From Microcaldota archaeon (GTDB lineage Archaea > Micrarchaeota > Micrarchaeia > Burarchaeales > Burarchaeaceae): DNA of 15,002 bases. The stretch spans positions 1 through 15,002 of the forward strand of contig QMVF01000003.1 of the NCBI GenBank assembly GCA_003660965.1, written 5' to 3'. The notes beneath the pieces are model-generated. The model saw only the letters and a program-made list of their open reading frames with translations. It searched no databases and had not been told where the DNA came from. The number at the start of each line of letters is the position of its first letter. The stretch's first letter is position 1. Below are positions 1 to 7,521 of this stretch, piece after piece. The position numbers and the translations under genes are program-made.

Positions 1-1
1 G

Positions 2-208
2 AGGAATGCGAAGGATGTTATGGTGCTTTGCGATTGCAGTAAGAGGGAGTTGTTGAAGGAGCTTGGGGCAAATGAACTTAAACCAAAAATCATATTTGAC
101 AGGAAGGAAGCTGTGAAAAGGTTTGGCTTGACCAAGAAAGTCCTTGCAAATTACTCGTTTGAAGAGGCGGTGCTTGAGCGGGTTGCACTTGTGGATTTGG
201 CTGGGTAG
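2..208 (+). CDS. C-terminal end of an unidentified protein (partial)
   Basis: The frame is open from the first bases of the window to a TAG at 206-208. An ATG at 20 exists, but the codons before it (R-N-A-K-D-V) read smoothly into it and no ribosome site precedes it, so this is most likely the last 68 or so residues of a longer gene starting outside the window. The visible part is a mixed alpha/beta stretch with a hydrophobic strand followed by Cys-Asp-Cys (MVLCDCS), a Lys-rich middle and a helical acidic end (SFEEAVLERVALVD). I do not recognise the family. The next gene follows after 36 bases with a possible promoter of its own, so co-transcription is uncertain. Confidence 0.5.
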   Translation, partial: RNAKDVMVLCDCSKRELLKELGANELKPKIIFDRKEAVKRFGLTKKVLANYSFEEAVLERVALVDLAG

Positions 209-212
209 AAGC

Positions 213-223
213 GTTTTTAAGAT
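213..223 (+). promoter_or_regulatory. Possible TATA box for the SPASM radical SAM gene
   Basis: The sequence TTTTTAAGATA sits in the 36-base gap, centred about 26 bases before the ATG at 245. That is the usual archaeal distance from TATA box to transcription start, so the transcript would begin at or next to the start codon. No Shine-Dalgarno-like sequence precedes the ATG, which fits a leaderless mRNA. Inferred from position and composition only. Confidence 0.35.
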
Positions 224-244
224 ATTTCAGACTATAAGCGAGTT

Positions 245-1336
245 ATGAAACTTTCCAAGATACCTGAGATGCTGGGCAAGTATAAGGATAGGCTGGTGCA
301 TCCTGGAACTTTAATAAATGCAGCGGGAGCTGCGCTTTACACTGTGCCTAGAAGGCCTGCGCACTCGCCCACAGGGGTGATGTCTGCTCAGATTGAAATT
401 ACCCTCAGGTGCAACCTTGCATGCCCAATGTGTGAAAACCGGTTGATAAAGGATCCGAAGAATGATATGACGCTGGAGCAGTTCAGGCGGGTTATAGATG
501 GGATGCCGCATCTGATTTCAATCAATTTGACAGGCATAGGCGAATCGCTGCTGAACAAGGATGTATTCAGAATGATTGAGTATGCTAAGAGCAGGGGAAT
601 TTACGTTTGGTTTACAACCAATGGCACTCTGCTGGTTGAGAAGGTTAATCGAAGGCTTATTGAACTTGGAGTTGATGAATTGGTAATCTCATTCGATGCA
701 GCCGACCCGGAAGTTTTCAAGCAGATCAGATTGGGGGCTACTTTTGAGCAGGTTACGGGGAATCTGAGGGAGTTTGCAGAGCTTAAGAGGAAGATGGGAA
801 AGGGCAAGCCTAAGCTGTCGTTTGGGAATACGGTGGTGTGGGATAATTTGAAGGAAGTGCCTGAGATAGTTGAAATTGCGGCAGGGCTTGGAATTGACAG
901 GGTAATAGTGGGCGCAAATCTCGTGTTGCTGGATATGCCTGATGCGGTAATAAATCCAAAAACTCCCAAGGCTAGCGTGGAGGAAATCAATGCGATTTTC
1001 GATAGGGCGAAGGAGGTTGGAAGGGAGCGGGGAGTTGAGGTTGTGATCGCAGACTATGTTTCAAAATGCGAGAAGCCTGAGATGTGTGATTGCGAGAAGC
1101 CTTGGACTACGTGCTATATTACTAAGGATGGAAGCATTTTCCCATGCTGCGAGGTTACTCAGAGAAGAATTCCAAGGGAGAGAATGTTGAAAATGGCAAT
1201 GGGCAATGCGATTGAAACTCCTTTTTATAAAGTGTGGAATTCAAAGCAATATCGGGAGCTGAGGGATGGAATCACGCGGGATTTGAGCAAGAGGTATTGG
1301 TTCTGCAATGGCTGCATGAGGTGCAGAAGGAAGTAA
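245..1336 (+). CDS. Radical SAM protein with C-terminal SPASM-like domain, substrate unknown
   Basis: A 363-residue radical SAM enzyme. The cluster motif CNLACPMC gives Cys56, Cys60 and Cys63 in the CxxxCxxC arrangement that binds the SAM-cleaving [4Fe-4S] cluster. It is followed by the LTGIGESLL segment, in the place of the glycine-rich SAM-binding strand, and by FTTNGTLL. From about residue 275 to the end lies a second cysteine-rich region typical of SPASM domains: CEKPEMCDC, then a PWTTCYITKDG-type segment ending in PCCE, and a terminal CNGCMRC. It should hold one or two auxiliary clusters. SPASM enzymes modify peptides or proteins, or act in cofactor synthesis; nothing here identifies the substrate, and no short precursor peptide gene is visible beside it. 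The AmrS-like gene follows after 14 bases, so the two are probably co-transcribed. The ATG at 245 is the first good start. Confidence 0.85.
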   Translation: MKLSKIPEMLGKYKDRLVHPGTLINAAGAALYTVPRRPAHSPTGVMSAQIEITLRCNLACPMCENRLIKDPKNDMTLEQFRRVIDGMPHLISINLTGIGESLLNKDVFRMIEYAKSRGIYVWFTTNGTLLVEKVNRRLIELGVDELVISFDAADPEVFKQIRLGATFEQVTGNLREFAELKRKMGKGKPKLSFGNTVVWDNLKEVPEIVEIAAGLGIDRVIVGANLVLLDMPDAVINPKTPKASVEEINAIFDRAKEVGRERGVEVVIADYVSKCEKPEMCDCEKPWTTCYITKDGSIFPCCEVTQRRIPRERMLKMAMGNAIETPFYKVWNSKQYRELRDGITRDLSKRYWFCNGCMRCRRK

Positions 1337-1350
1337 GTGAGGTTTGAAAA

Positions 1351-2409
1351 ATGCATGAAAAAATGCGGGAAGCGATGCTTTACGAAAAGCTCACTGGGAA
1401 GAATGAGGGCAAGGTGTTGTGCAGGCTGTGCAAGCGCTATTGTGTTATTGAAGATAGAAAGATGGGCTTCTGCCTGGTTAGAAGGAATGAGCGAGGAAAG
1501 CTGTACAGCCTTAATTATGGAAAGAGTACTGGGTTTGCAGCTGATCCTATTGAAAAGAAACCATTCTTCCACTTTAAGCCAGGCACGCGCGTGTTGAGCT
1601 TTGGTACTCCTGGTTGTAATTTCAGATGTTTGAATTGTCAGAACTGGCAGCTTTCACAGGGTGTGAGGGAAGGCGGCACAGGTGCGCTTGAAATTCCAAC
1701 TACTCTTCCCAAAAAAGTTGTGGATTTGGCTGTAAACCACAAGTGCGAGGGAATTGCATATACCTACAGCGAGCCCACCATATTCTTTGAGTATGCATAT
1801 GATTGCATAAAAGAGGCGAGGAAGCGGAATGCGGAATTGTTCCACGTATTCGTCTCAAACGGCTATTTCTCGCAGGAGATGCTTGATTTGGTTGAGAAAG
1901 AGGGATTGCTTGATGCCATTCGCATTGACTTGAAATTCATAAACGATGAAAAATACAGAGAAATTACGGGTGCGCACCTTCTGCCGGTGCAGCAAAACAT
2001 TGAGCGGGTTTACAAACTGAAAGGCAAGGTTCACCTGGAAGTGATAGCATTGCTGATACCGACCCTGAACGACAGTGATGAAGATATACGAAAGCTTGCG
2101 CGCTTTGTAGCAGGAGTTGGTAAGGACATACCACTGCACTTCAGCGCATTCCACCCATACTATAAGCTGAGCCATCTTCCCGCAACTCCGGATCGTACTC
2201 TGAGGAAGGCAAAGCGCATTGCAGAGGAAGAAGGGATGCAGTATGTTTACCTTGGCAATACGCGCATGGCAGGGGTTGAAAATACGCACTGCCCAAAGTG
2301 CAAAAAGATGCTTATTGAGAGGTATGGCTTTGAGGTTTTGAAAAATGAGTTTGAGAATGATAAGCCCGTATGCCCTGAATGCGGCGGGCGGATAAACATA
2401 GTTCTGTAA
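1351..2409 (+). CDS. amrS: AmmeMemoRadiSam system radical SAM enzyme (AmrS-like)
   Basis: A 352-residue radical SAM protein matching the family found with MEMO1- and AMMECR1-type proteins. The N-terminus carries Cys24, Cys27, Cys31 and Cys41 (CRLCKRYC...GFC), probably a metal site. The segment VLSFGTPGCNFRCLNCQNW holds the SAM cluster cysteines 89, 93 and 96, followed by the conserved AYTYSEPTIFFEY region. A C-terminal zinc-ribbon-like pair (CPKC near residue 312 and CPEC near 342) closes the protein. The reaction of this family is not established to my knowledge; proposals centre on protein or small-molecule modification together with MEMO. Neither partner gene is in the window. The start is fixed by GAGGT at 1339-1343, seven bases ahead of the ATG. 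The stop codon abuts, with no gap, the stop of the convergent pncB gene. Confidence 0.88.
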   Translation: MHEKMREAMLYEKLTGKNEGKVLCRLCKRYCVIEDRKMGFCLVRRNERGKLYSLNYGKSTGFAADPIEKKPFFHFKPGTRVLSFGTPGCNFRCLNCQNWQLSQGVREGGTGALEIPTTLPKKVVDLAVNHKCEGIAYTYSEPTIFFEYAYDCIKEARKRNAELFHVFVSNGYFSQEMLDLVEKEGLLDAIRIDLKFINDEKYREITGAHLLPVQQNIERVYKLKGKVHLEVIALLIPTLNDSDEDIRKLARFVAGVGKDIPLHFSAFHPYYKLSHLPATPDRTLRKAKRIAEEEGMQYVYLGNTRMAGVENTHCPKCKKMLIERYGFEVLKNEFENDKPVCPECGGRINIVL

Positions 2410-3756
2410 TCAGCGCTCCTGCTTGAGTTTGCTTATAATTGACTGCAGTTCTTTGCTCAGTCTGACTTCATAAGTTGAGGCTTGTTTTAGTCTTTTACAT
2501 CTTCCAGGTAGGCTTTCCAGATTTCTCCTCGCATTCTTTCTTATTGAATTTAGAGGGGGGTGTTTGCGTGCAAGCCTTCCATTTTTCATAACCTGCTTCA
2601 GAAGTGCTCTGCCGCTTGACTTTTCACTCTCCAAGCCAATTAGATCATGCTTCATCTTGCCTCGCCCATCGTAAAATCTGTAAACTTGTTTTCTTCCGGG
2701 CAGAGTCATTTTGCCAGAACTGAGTTTGATTACGGGCTTGCCCTTGAACTCGCTGAGCTTGTAGTTTACATTAAGAAAGGGCGCATCATTGGAGGTGCCA
2801 AGGGCAGTACCTACTCCAAAAGAATCTATTGGTGCTTTCTTTTTCACAAGCTTTTCAATTTTGTACTCATCCAAATTGCCGCTTGCCAGAATTATGGATT
2901 TTTTGAAGCCGCTTTTATCAAGCAATTCTCTAACCTTTCTGCTCAGCTTCAGAAGGTTTCCGCTGTCCAACCTCACCCCCATCAAAGAATGACCGTTCTT
3001 CTTCAGCTCCTCTCCTATTTTCACTGCATTTCTGGCCCCCTTCAAAGTATCATAAGTATCTATGAGCAACAGGCATTTGTCCGGAAAGGTGGATGAGTAA
3101 GCGCGGAATGCATCTAATTCATACTCGTAGGACATTATGAAGGAATGGGCAACTGTACCGTAAATTGGAATTCCATATTTCTTTCCTGCTAAAACATTGG
3201 AGGTGCCCGTGAAGCCGGCTATGTAAGAAGAACGGGCTACTTGGAGCGCAGCCTCAGCTCCATGGTCGCGCCTTGGCGAAAAATCCACCAAGGATGCATT
3301 GCGCGCACTGGTTGCGATTCTGGCTGCCTTTGATGCTACCAGGGTTTGGAAGTTCACAGTATTGAGTAGAAAGGTTTCCACGAGTTGTGCCTGTGGCAGG
3401 GGTGCAGTTACGCGCATTACGGGCTCATTTGGAAAGAAGAGGGTTCCCTCTGCAATCGCATGAACATCCCCTCTGAATTTGAAGCGCTCTAAATAGCTGA
3501 GAAAGGAATCTTTGAACAGCTTGGTTGAATCCAAATAGTTAATGCACTCGTCAGTGAATTTCAAGTTTTTCAAATAGTCGAGAGCGCTTTCCAAGCCTGC
3601 GAAGAGCAAGTAGGAGCGGTGGGGAGGCATTGAGCGCACGAATAAATCAAAGGTTGCCTCTCCCCTGTGCCCGTTATCAAAGTATGAAGCGCACATAGTT
3701 AGCTGGTAGAGGTCTGTAAGCAGGGGGGCAGTTTGGTTTGAGATGGAAGAATACAT
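2410..3756 (-). CDS. pncB: Nicotinate phosphoribosyltransferase
   Basis: A 448-residue enzyme joining nicotinate and PRPP to form nicotinate mononucleotide, the entry step of NAD salvage (Preiss-Handler route). The N-terminus LLTDLYQLTM is the family signature, followed by FDLFVRSMPPHRSYLLFAGL. The segment YGTVAHSFIMSYE carries His204, the likely autophosphorylated residue. Further conserved blocks are GVRLDSGNLL, ILASGNLDEY and GVGTALGTSNDAPFL, which line the phosphoribosyl and ring-binding sites. The length fits the longer PncB type. The last 60 or so residues are very rich in Lys and Arg and look less conserved. No Shine-Dalgarno sequence lies before the ATG and a TATA-like element sits about 26 bases away, so the mRNA may be leaderless. 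NAD made here would serve the E3 enzyme downstream, but there is no operon link. Confidence 0.93.
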   Translation of the reverse strand: MYSSISNQTAPLLTDLYQLTMCASYFDNGHRGEATFDLFVRSMPPHRSYLLFAGLESALDYLKNLKFTDECINYLDSTKLFKDSFLSYLERFKFRGDVHAIAEGTLFFPNEPVMRVTAPLPQAQLVETFLLNTVNFQTLVASKAARIATSARNASLVDFSPRRDHGAEAALQVARSSYIAGFTGTSNVLAGKKYGIPIYGTVAHSFIMSYEYELDAFRAYSSTFPDKCLLLIDTYDTLKGARNAVKIGEELKKNGHSLMGVRLDSGNLLKLSRKVRELLDKSGFKKSIILASGNLDEYKIEKLVKKKAPIDSFGVGTALGTSNDAPFLNVNYKLSEFKGKPVIKLSSGKMTLPGRKQVYRFYDGRGKMKHDLIGLESEKSSGRALLKQVMKNGRLARKHPPLNSIRKNARRNLESLPGRCKRLKQASTYEVRLSKELQSIISKLKQER

Positions 3757-3773
3757 GATGAATCTAATTTGTG

Positions 3774-3781
3774 AAAAAAAA
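3774..3781 (-). terminator. T8 tract, possible archaeal terminator after uppP
   Basis: Read on the minus strand this is a run of eight T residues beginning about 15 bases after the uppP stop codon. Archaeal RNA polymerase terminates at T-rich tracts without a strict need for a hairpin, so this could end the CDF-uppP transcript. It also lies between a TATA-like element and the pncB start, so it would be within the pncB promoter. Confidence 0.4.
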
Positions 3782-3790
3782 TATTAATAG
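3781..3790 (-). promoter_or_regulatory. Possible TATA box for pncB
   Basis: The minus-strand sequence CTATTAATAT is centred about 29 bases before the pncB ATG at 3756. A transcript starting about 26 bases downstream would begin within a few bases of the ATG, matching the absence of a ribosome site. The 39-base gap between uppP and pncB therefore seems to hold both a terminator and a promoter. Confidence 0.35.
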
Positions 3791-3795
3791 TAGGT

Positions 3796-4557
3796 TCACA
3801 GAAGCAGGGAGGCACCAAGCAGGAGAACCAGCAGGCCCAGGAAAAGTGTGGCCTTGAAGAAGTTCACGCGCTCTGCAAATTTCATAAGTGCACCTATGGT
3901 TAGAAGGCCTACAAGTGCAGCTGCAAGCCCGCCTGCAAGCAGGGGCGCGGTGGGCTGAAAGCCGCCTTTTACAAGAGGGAGCGCGAGTTGAACTCCAAAT
4001 GCAACCGGAATGCTCATGAGAAAGCTTAGCCTGAATGCCTGCTTCAGCGTGTAGTTTTCCCCGAGCAGGGTTGCTATAGTTATCCCTGATCTGCTTATTC
4101 CTGGAAGCACTGCAAGGCCCTGAATGAGGCCTGCGAGCGCTCCTTTTTTCAGCTCTGGTTCTTCCTGCAAGCCCTTCTTTCGATTCTTTTGCGCAAACGC
4201 CACAAAAACCAAAAATAAACCAATAAACATAGTGAATATCGAATCAGGAATCTTGAGCGTGAAGGCGAGCAACAGTAGGGGGAATGCCAAGACTGCTGTT
4301 GCAAGGGTTGCCGCAGCGAGGAAGAGAAGGAGTTGTTTTTGATTTCCTTTTATTAAATCAACCAAATCCTTTCTAAAATAAATTACAGCTGCAAGCAGCG
4401 TGCCACTATGAAGCCAGATTGCAGTGCTCAATGATTTGCTGTATTCAAGGTTGAAGAGAAACCTGCCTGCAAGGGCAACCATTGCTTCTGAGCTTATTGG
4501 AAGCCATTCCGAAATTCCCTGTATGATTCCAAGTATGATGGCTTCGATTGGATTCAT
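3796..4557 (-). CDS. uppP: Undecaprenyl-diphosphatase, archaeal type (UppP/BacA family)
   Basis: A 253-residue polytopic membrane protein that removes a phosphate from a polyprenyl diphosphate, recycling the lipid carrier used for cell-surface glycan or protein glycosylation. The N-terminal GIIQGISEWLPISSE shows the family (E/Q)xxxE motif as Gln13 and Glu17. The second motif PGISRSG, near residue 153, carries the phosphate-binding Arg and Ser. About seven or eight hydrophobic segments are visible, ending in a Leu-rich tail. The His that follows the first motif in E. coli BacA (SSTGH) is absent; the sequence reads SSEAM. The gene starts six bases after the CDF stop, without a clear ribosome site, so it probably depends on translation of the upstream gene. 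In an archaeon the substrate may be a dolichyl-type rather than an undecaprenyl carrier. Confidence 0.9.
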   Translation of the reverse strand: MNPIEAIILGIIQGISEWLPISSEAMVALAGRFLFNLEYSKSLSTAIWLHSGTLLAAVIYFRKDLVDLIKGNQKQLLLFLAAATLATAVLAFPLLLLAFTLKIPDSIFTMFIGLFLVFVAFAQKNRKKGLQEEPELKKGALAGLIQGLAVLPGISRSGITIATLLGENYTLKQAFRLSFLMSIPVAFGVQLALPLVKGGFQPTAPLLAGGLAAALVGLLTIGALMKFAERVNFFKATLFLGLLVLLLGASLLL

Positions 4558-4563
4558 GGAAAT

Positions 4564-5436
4564 TCAACCTGATTTTTCAAAGGGTTCTTCGTGTATAAGA
4601 ACTTCCTTCACTTCTGGCATTCTCTTCAATATGTTTTGCTTCAGCTGCTCTGAGATGCCGTGCGCCCTTTTTAGAGGGAACTTTGGGTTTAGCTGAATGT
4701 GGAAGTCAACGTAGACCCTTCCTGAAACCGAACGTGCTCTGAGGTTGTGGAAGCTCTTGATGCCTTTCTGAGCCCTGATTATCCTCTCTATTTTTTCTAT
4801 AGTTTCCTCAGAGGGCCTTACATCAGTTAATTCTAGTACCGACTTTCTGCCCACCATGAAGACTACGCGCATCATGAAGAGCGCTACAAGTAGGGCTGAG
4901 AGAGGGTCTGCAAGCTTGAAACCCCATGAGGCTACGAAGAGGCCGATGAGCACTGCGGAGTTTTGGAGTACATCTGAAGTGTAGTTGCCTGCGCTTGCCT
5001 CAAGTGCGGTGCTTGAATAGTGCTCTGCCTTTTGAGTTAGATAGCGGGCCATGAATATGTCGACCACGATCGTACCGCCCATCAGCGCCAAGTCCAGGTC
5101 AGTTATGAAGAGTGCGATTGGGTCGACTATGCGCCTTGCTGCTTCGAGAATTATCAGAACTGCCGTTATGAAAATCAGGGAGAGCTGTGCGAGGCCTGAT
5201 AGCGGGCCGAACTTCAGGTGGCCGTAATGATGATACTTGTCCGGGGGCTCGTGCGCCTTCTTTATTCCAAGGTATGCAAATATTCCTCCCACAAAATCGA
5301 AGAGCGAGTCCAAGAGAACCGCAATCACTCCTAGGCTTCCGGTAAGCAATGCGACTGCAAGCTTGCTTCCAACTAGGAAAATATTTGCAAATATGATTAC
5401 TTTCGCAGCTCCTTTCTCACCTTCAAAGGATTCCAT
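4564..5436 (-). CDS. Cation diffusion facilitator family metal transporter
   Basis: A 290-residue CDF exporter using the proton gradient to move divalent metal out of the cytoplasm. Transmembrane helix 2 carries Asp43 and Asp47 (LLDSLFD), the pair that faces helix 5 in the E. coli FieF/YiiP transport site. The loop HHYGHLKFG holds His69 and His73, matching the HRFGHGK zinc loop. On helix 5 the expected HxxxD reads NxxxD (Asn151, Asp155). A cytoplasmic domain of about 85 residues follows and ends in VLIHEEP, where the family usually has a metal-binding HIHxD-type segment. The start at 5436 is chosen because family homology begins there; the frame is open upstream to 6024, but only antisense to lipA. 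No ribosome site precedes the ATG. uppP follows after six bases. The metal is uncertain: Zn, Fe, Mn and Cd are all possible. Confidence 0.9.
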   Translation of the reverse strand: MESFEGEKGAAKVIIFANIFLVGSKLAVALLTGSLGVIAVLLDSLFDFVGGIFAYLGIKKAHEPPDKYHHYGHLKFGPLSGLAQLSLIFITAVLIILEAARRIVDPIALFITDLDLALMGGTIVVDIFMARYLTQKAEHYSSTALEASAGNYTSDVLQNSAVLIGLFVASWGFKLADPLSALLVALFMMRVVFMVGRKSVLELTDVRPSEETIEKIERIIRAQKGIKSFHNLRARSVSGRVYVDFHIQLNPKFPLKRAHGISEQLKQNILKRMPEVKEVLIHEEPFEKSG

Positions 5437-5456
5437 ATTATTGGCTGGGCAGGGAA

Positions 5457-5467
5457 GATAAATAAGC
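5457..5467 (-). promoter_or_regulatory. Possible TATA box for the CDF-uppP operon
   Basis: On the minus strand GCTTATTTATC lies in the 87-base divergent region, centred 26 bases before the CDF ATG at 5436. Transcription would start at the ATG itself. The lack of any GGAG-like sequence before that ATG fits a leaderless message. Its position also supports 5436 as the true start over any upstream codon. Confidence 0.45.
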
Positions 5468-5478
5468 TTAAGCAGAAG

Positions 5479-5498
5479 TTTAAGAGTTAAAAATAATC
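5479..5498 (+). promoter_or_regulatory. Probable promoter of the lipA-pdh operon
   Basis: An AT-rich stretch reading GTTTAAGAG followed by TTAAAAATAAT lies 26 to 45 bases before the lipA ATG. Either half could be the TATA element; the upstream one would leave a leader of about 16 bases containing the GGAGAG ribosome site at 5515-5520. No operator-like inverted repeat is obvious. It would drive the whole five-gene operon, since no later gap is long enough for another promoter. Confidence 0.4.
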
Positions 5499-5523
5499 TA
5501 ATGCTACTCCTTTTGGAGAGATT

Positions 5524-6411
5524 ATGGAAAAGCCGGGTTGGTTGAAAATCAGGCCTCCGAATACGGAGAAGTTTGAGAGGATTAAGAAAAGGCTTGACGA
5601 GCTTGGCCTCTATACCGTATGCCAGGGTGCTCACTGCCCAAATATGAGCGAGTGCTGGAGCAGCGGCACTGCTACGTTTATGATTATGGGGGATACGTGT
5701 ACGCGGGGCTGTAGATTTTGCGCTGTGAAGAAGGGTGCAAAAGGGAAGGAGTTGGATGGGCGCGAGCCTTTGAAACTTGCAAAAGCGGTGAAGGAGTTTG
5801 GTTTGAACTATGTTGTGATTACCTCTGTTGATAGGGATGATTTGGCTGATGGGGGGGCTGGGCATTTTGCAGATTGCGTGCGGGCTGTGAAGGCCCTGAA
5901 ACCAGAAGTTCGGGTTGAGGTATTGATACCTGATTTCAGCGGGAGCGAGGAAAGTTTGAGAAAGGTTGTTGAAGCGAGGCCGGACGTGATAGCGCATAAC
6001 ATCGAGACTACGCGCGCCATGCAAAAACTGGTTAGGGATAGGAGGGCGAATTATGAGCAGTCATTGCGAGTGTTAAAAAATGTGAAAGGAATGGATGCTC
6101 GCATTTACACCAAGAGTTCAATTATGCTAGGCCTTGGGGAGAAGGAAGAGCAGGTTTTGCGCGCGATGGATGATTTGCGTGAAGTGCAGTGCGATATTCT
6201 TACAATAGGCCAGTACTTAAGGCCAAGCGAGAGACAGATGGAAGTGGTTGAGTATGTGAAGCCGGATAGATTTAAGCAATTGAAAAAGGAGGGCGAGCTC
6301 AAAGGTTTTCTATATGTTGCATCCGGGCCTTTTGTACGAACGTCGTACCGTGCGGGGGAATTATTTATTAAGGGGGTTCTTCGAAAGCAAATGGGGAATG
6401 AAAAGAGGTAG
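5524..6411 (+). CDS. lipA: Lipoyl synthase
   Basis: A 295-residue radical SAM enzyme that inserts two sulfur atoms into an octanoyl group already attached to a lipoyl domain. Both cluster motifs are complete: the auxiliary, sulfur-donating cluster at Cys33, Cys38 and Cys44 (CQGAHCPNMSEC), and the SAM cluster at Cys59, Cys63 and Cys66 (CTRGCRFC). The C-terminal RSSY motif, whose serine ligates the auxiliary cluster, appears as RTSY at residues 272-275, keeping the serine next to the tyrosine. The length is normal for the family. GGAGAG precedes the ATG by a few bases. It is the first gene of the dehydrogenase operon, with pdhA starting six bases after its stop, so it clearly serves the E2 subunit two genes on. 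No octanoyltransferase (LipB) is nearby. Confidence 0.95.
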   Translation: MEKPGWLKIRPPNTEKFERIKKRLDELGLYTVCQGAHCPNMSECWSSGTATFMIMGDTCTRGCRFCAVKKGAKGKELDGREPLKLAKAVKEFGLNYVVITSVDRDDLADGGAGHFADCVRAVKALKPEVRVEVLIPDFSGSEESLRKVVEARPDVIAHNIETTRAMQKLVRDRRANYEQSLRVLKNVKGMDARIYTKSSIMLGLGEKEEQVLRAMDDLREVQCDILTIGQYLRPSERQMEVVEYVKPDRFKQLKKEGELKGFLYVASGPFVRTSYRAGELFIKGVLRKQMGNEKR

Positions 6412-6417
6412 TTGAAC

Positions 6418-7521
6418 ATGCCTAGGAAGAAAATTTACGAAGGAAGTGTGGAATACCTGCAGATTTTGGATGAAAAGGGCAATGTGGATAAGGAGCTTGA
6501 GCCTCAGCTTTCGAACGAGGATTTGGACAAAATGTATAGGTTTATGATTACAACCAGAACATTTGATAGAAAGGTATTGAGCCTCCAGAGGCAGGGGAGG
6601 GCTTTTACCTATGCACCTGTGGAAGGCAAAGAAGCCAGTCAGACAGGCACTGCTTATGCTCTTAAGAAAACAGACCGCGTATTTCCAAGCTATAGGGATC
6701 ACGGGGTTTACCTCACGCGGGGGCTTTCGCTCAAACAGATGTTTTTAATGTGGATGGGCACTGAGGAGGGAGGAAGGATGCCTGAGGATTCTGGGGACTT
6801 TCCGTTTGCGATCCCGATAGCGAGCCAAATACCGCACGCAGTGGGAGCGGCATGGGCTGCCAAAATTCAGAAGCAGGATAAGGTGTGCGCAGTTTACTTT
6901 GGGGATGGTGCAACTAGCGAGGGTGATTTCCATGAAGGAATAAACTTTGCAGGAGTGAACAAGGCACCTGTGGTGTTAGTTTGCCAGAACAACAAGTATG
7001 CGATTTCGGTACCTCGTGCACTTCAAACAGCTGCTGAAACCATAGCCCAAAAGGCACTTGCATATGGTTTTGAAGGTATTCAGGTTGATGGTAATGATGT
7101 GCTTGCAGTTTATTCCGCAATGAAAAGTGCAGTTGAAAAAGCAAGGAAGGGAGAAGGGCCTACGCTTATAGAGTGCCTTACCTACAGGTTCGGTCCGCAC
7201 ACTACCTCAGATGACCCATCCAAATACAGGAGCAAGGAGGAGGAGGAAGAGTGGAGAAAAAAAGATCCTGTAGTGCGCTTCCAACTTTACTTAAGGAGCA
7301 AGGGCATTTGGAATGAGGAGTATGAGAAGAAGGTTAACGAGGAGGCAAAACAGAAAGTTGAGAAGGCGCTTGAAGAGGCTGAAAGTTCGATAAAAATTGA
7401 TCCAACAGATATATTCAAGTACGTGTACGCGGAAATGCCCGAGCCTCTTAGGGAGGAAATGGAGTATTTGAAGCGAATTGGGGAGGAAAAGAAGGAAGCG
7501 CATGGTGAACAAAATGGCTAA
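6418..7521 (+). CDS. pdhA: Pyruvate (2-oxoacid) dehydrogenase E1 component, alpha subunit
   Basis: A 367-residue alpha chain of the alpha2beta2-type E1 enzyme, which decarboxylates the 2-oxoacid with thiamine diphosphate. The thiamine/Mg motif starts at GDGATSEGD (Gly162-Asp-Gly) and ends with the Asn pair at 191-192. Upstream SYRDHGVYL and MPEDSGDF line the active site, and FGPHTTSDDPSKYR matches the conserved C-terminal active-site loop. The start is the ATG at 6418 because GAGGT at 6405-6409 is eight bases away; a TTG at 6412 is in frame but lies too close to that site. The 3' end overlaps pdhB by eight bases. Pyruvate is the default substrate, but the Thermoplasma homologue complex prefers branched-chain 2-oxoacids, so specificity is not settled by sequence. 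Confidence 0.93.
   Translation: MPRKKIYEGSVEYLQILDEKGNVDKELEPQLSNEDLDKMYRFMITTRTFDRKVLSLQRQGRAFTYAPVEGKEASQTGTAYALKKTDRVFPSYRDHGVYLTRGLSLKQMFLMWMGTEEGGRMPEDSGDFPFAIPIASQIPHAVGAAWAAKIQKQDKVCAVYFGDGATSEGDFHEGINFAGVNKAPVVLVCQNNKYAISVPRALQTAAETIAQKALAYGFEGIQVDGNDVLAVYSAMKSAVEKARKGEGPTLIECLTYRFGPHTTSDDPSKYRSKEEEEEWRKKDPVVRFQLYLRSKGIWNEEYEKKVNEEAKQKVEKALEEAESSIKIDPTDIFKYVYAEMPEPLREEMEYLKRIGEEKKEAHGEQNG
7504..7508 (+). promoter_or_regulatory. Ribosome binding site deciding the pdhB start
   Basis: GGTGA lies five bases before the ATG at 7514, inside the end of pdhA. Two other in-frame ATGs exist: 7502, with no well-placed site, and 7523. This spacing, and the alignment of MAKMTLIQ with the usual E1beta N-terminus, favour 7514. 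Confidence 0.5.

Noticed and set aside
2647..3096. Plus-strand 149-codon frame within pncB
   Set aside because: Antisense shadow of a gene with all conserved nicotinate phosphoribosyltransferase motifs; no ribosome site.
5437..6024. A 196-codon N-terminal extension of the CDF gene
   Set aside because: It is antisense to the strongly conserved lipA, crosses the divergent promoter region, and the residues have no transporter-like character. Family homology begins at the ATG at 5436, which also has a well-placed TATA box.
6412..6417. TTG start for pdhA
   Set aside because: It lies only two bases after the GAGGT site, whereas the ATG at 6418 has correct spacing.
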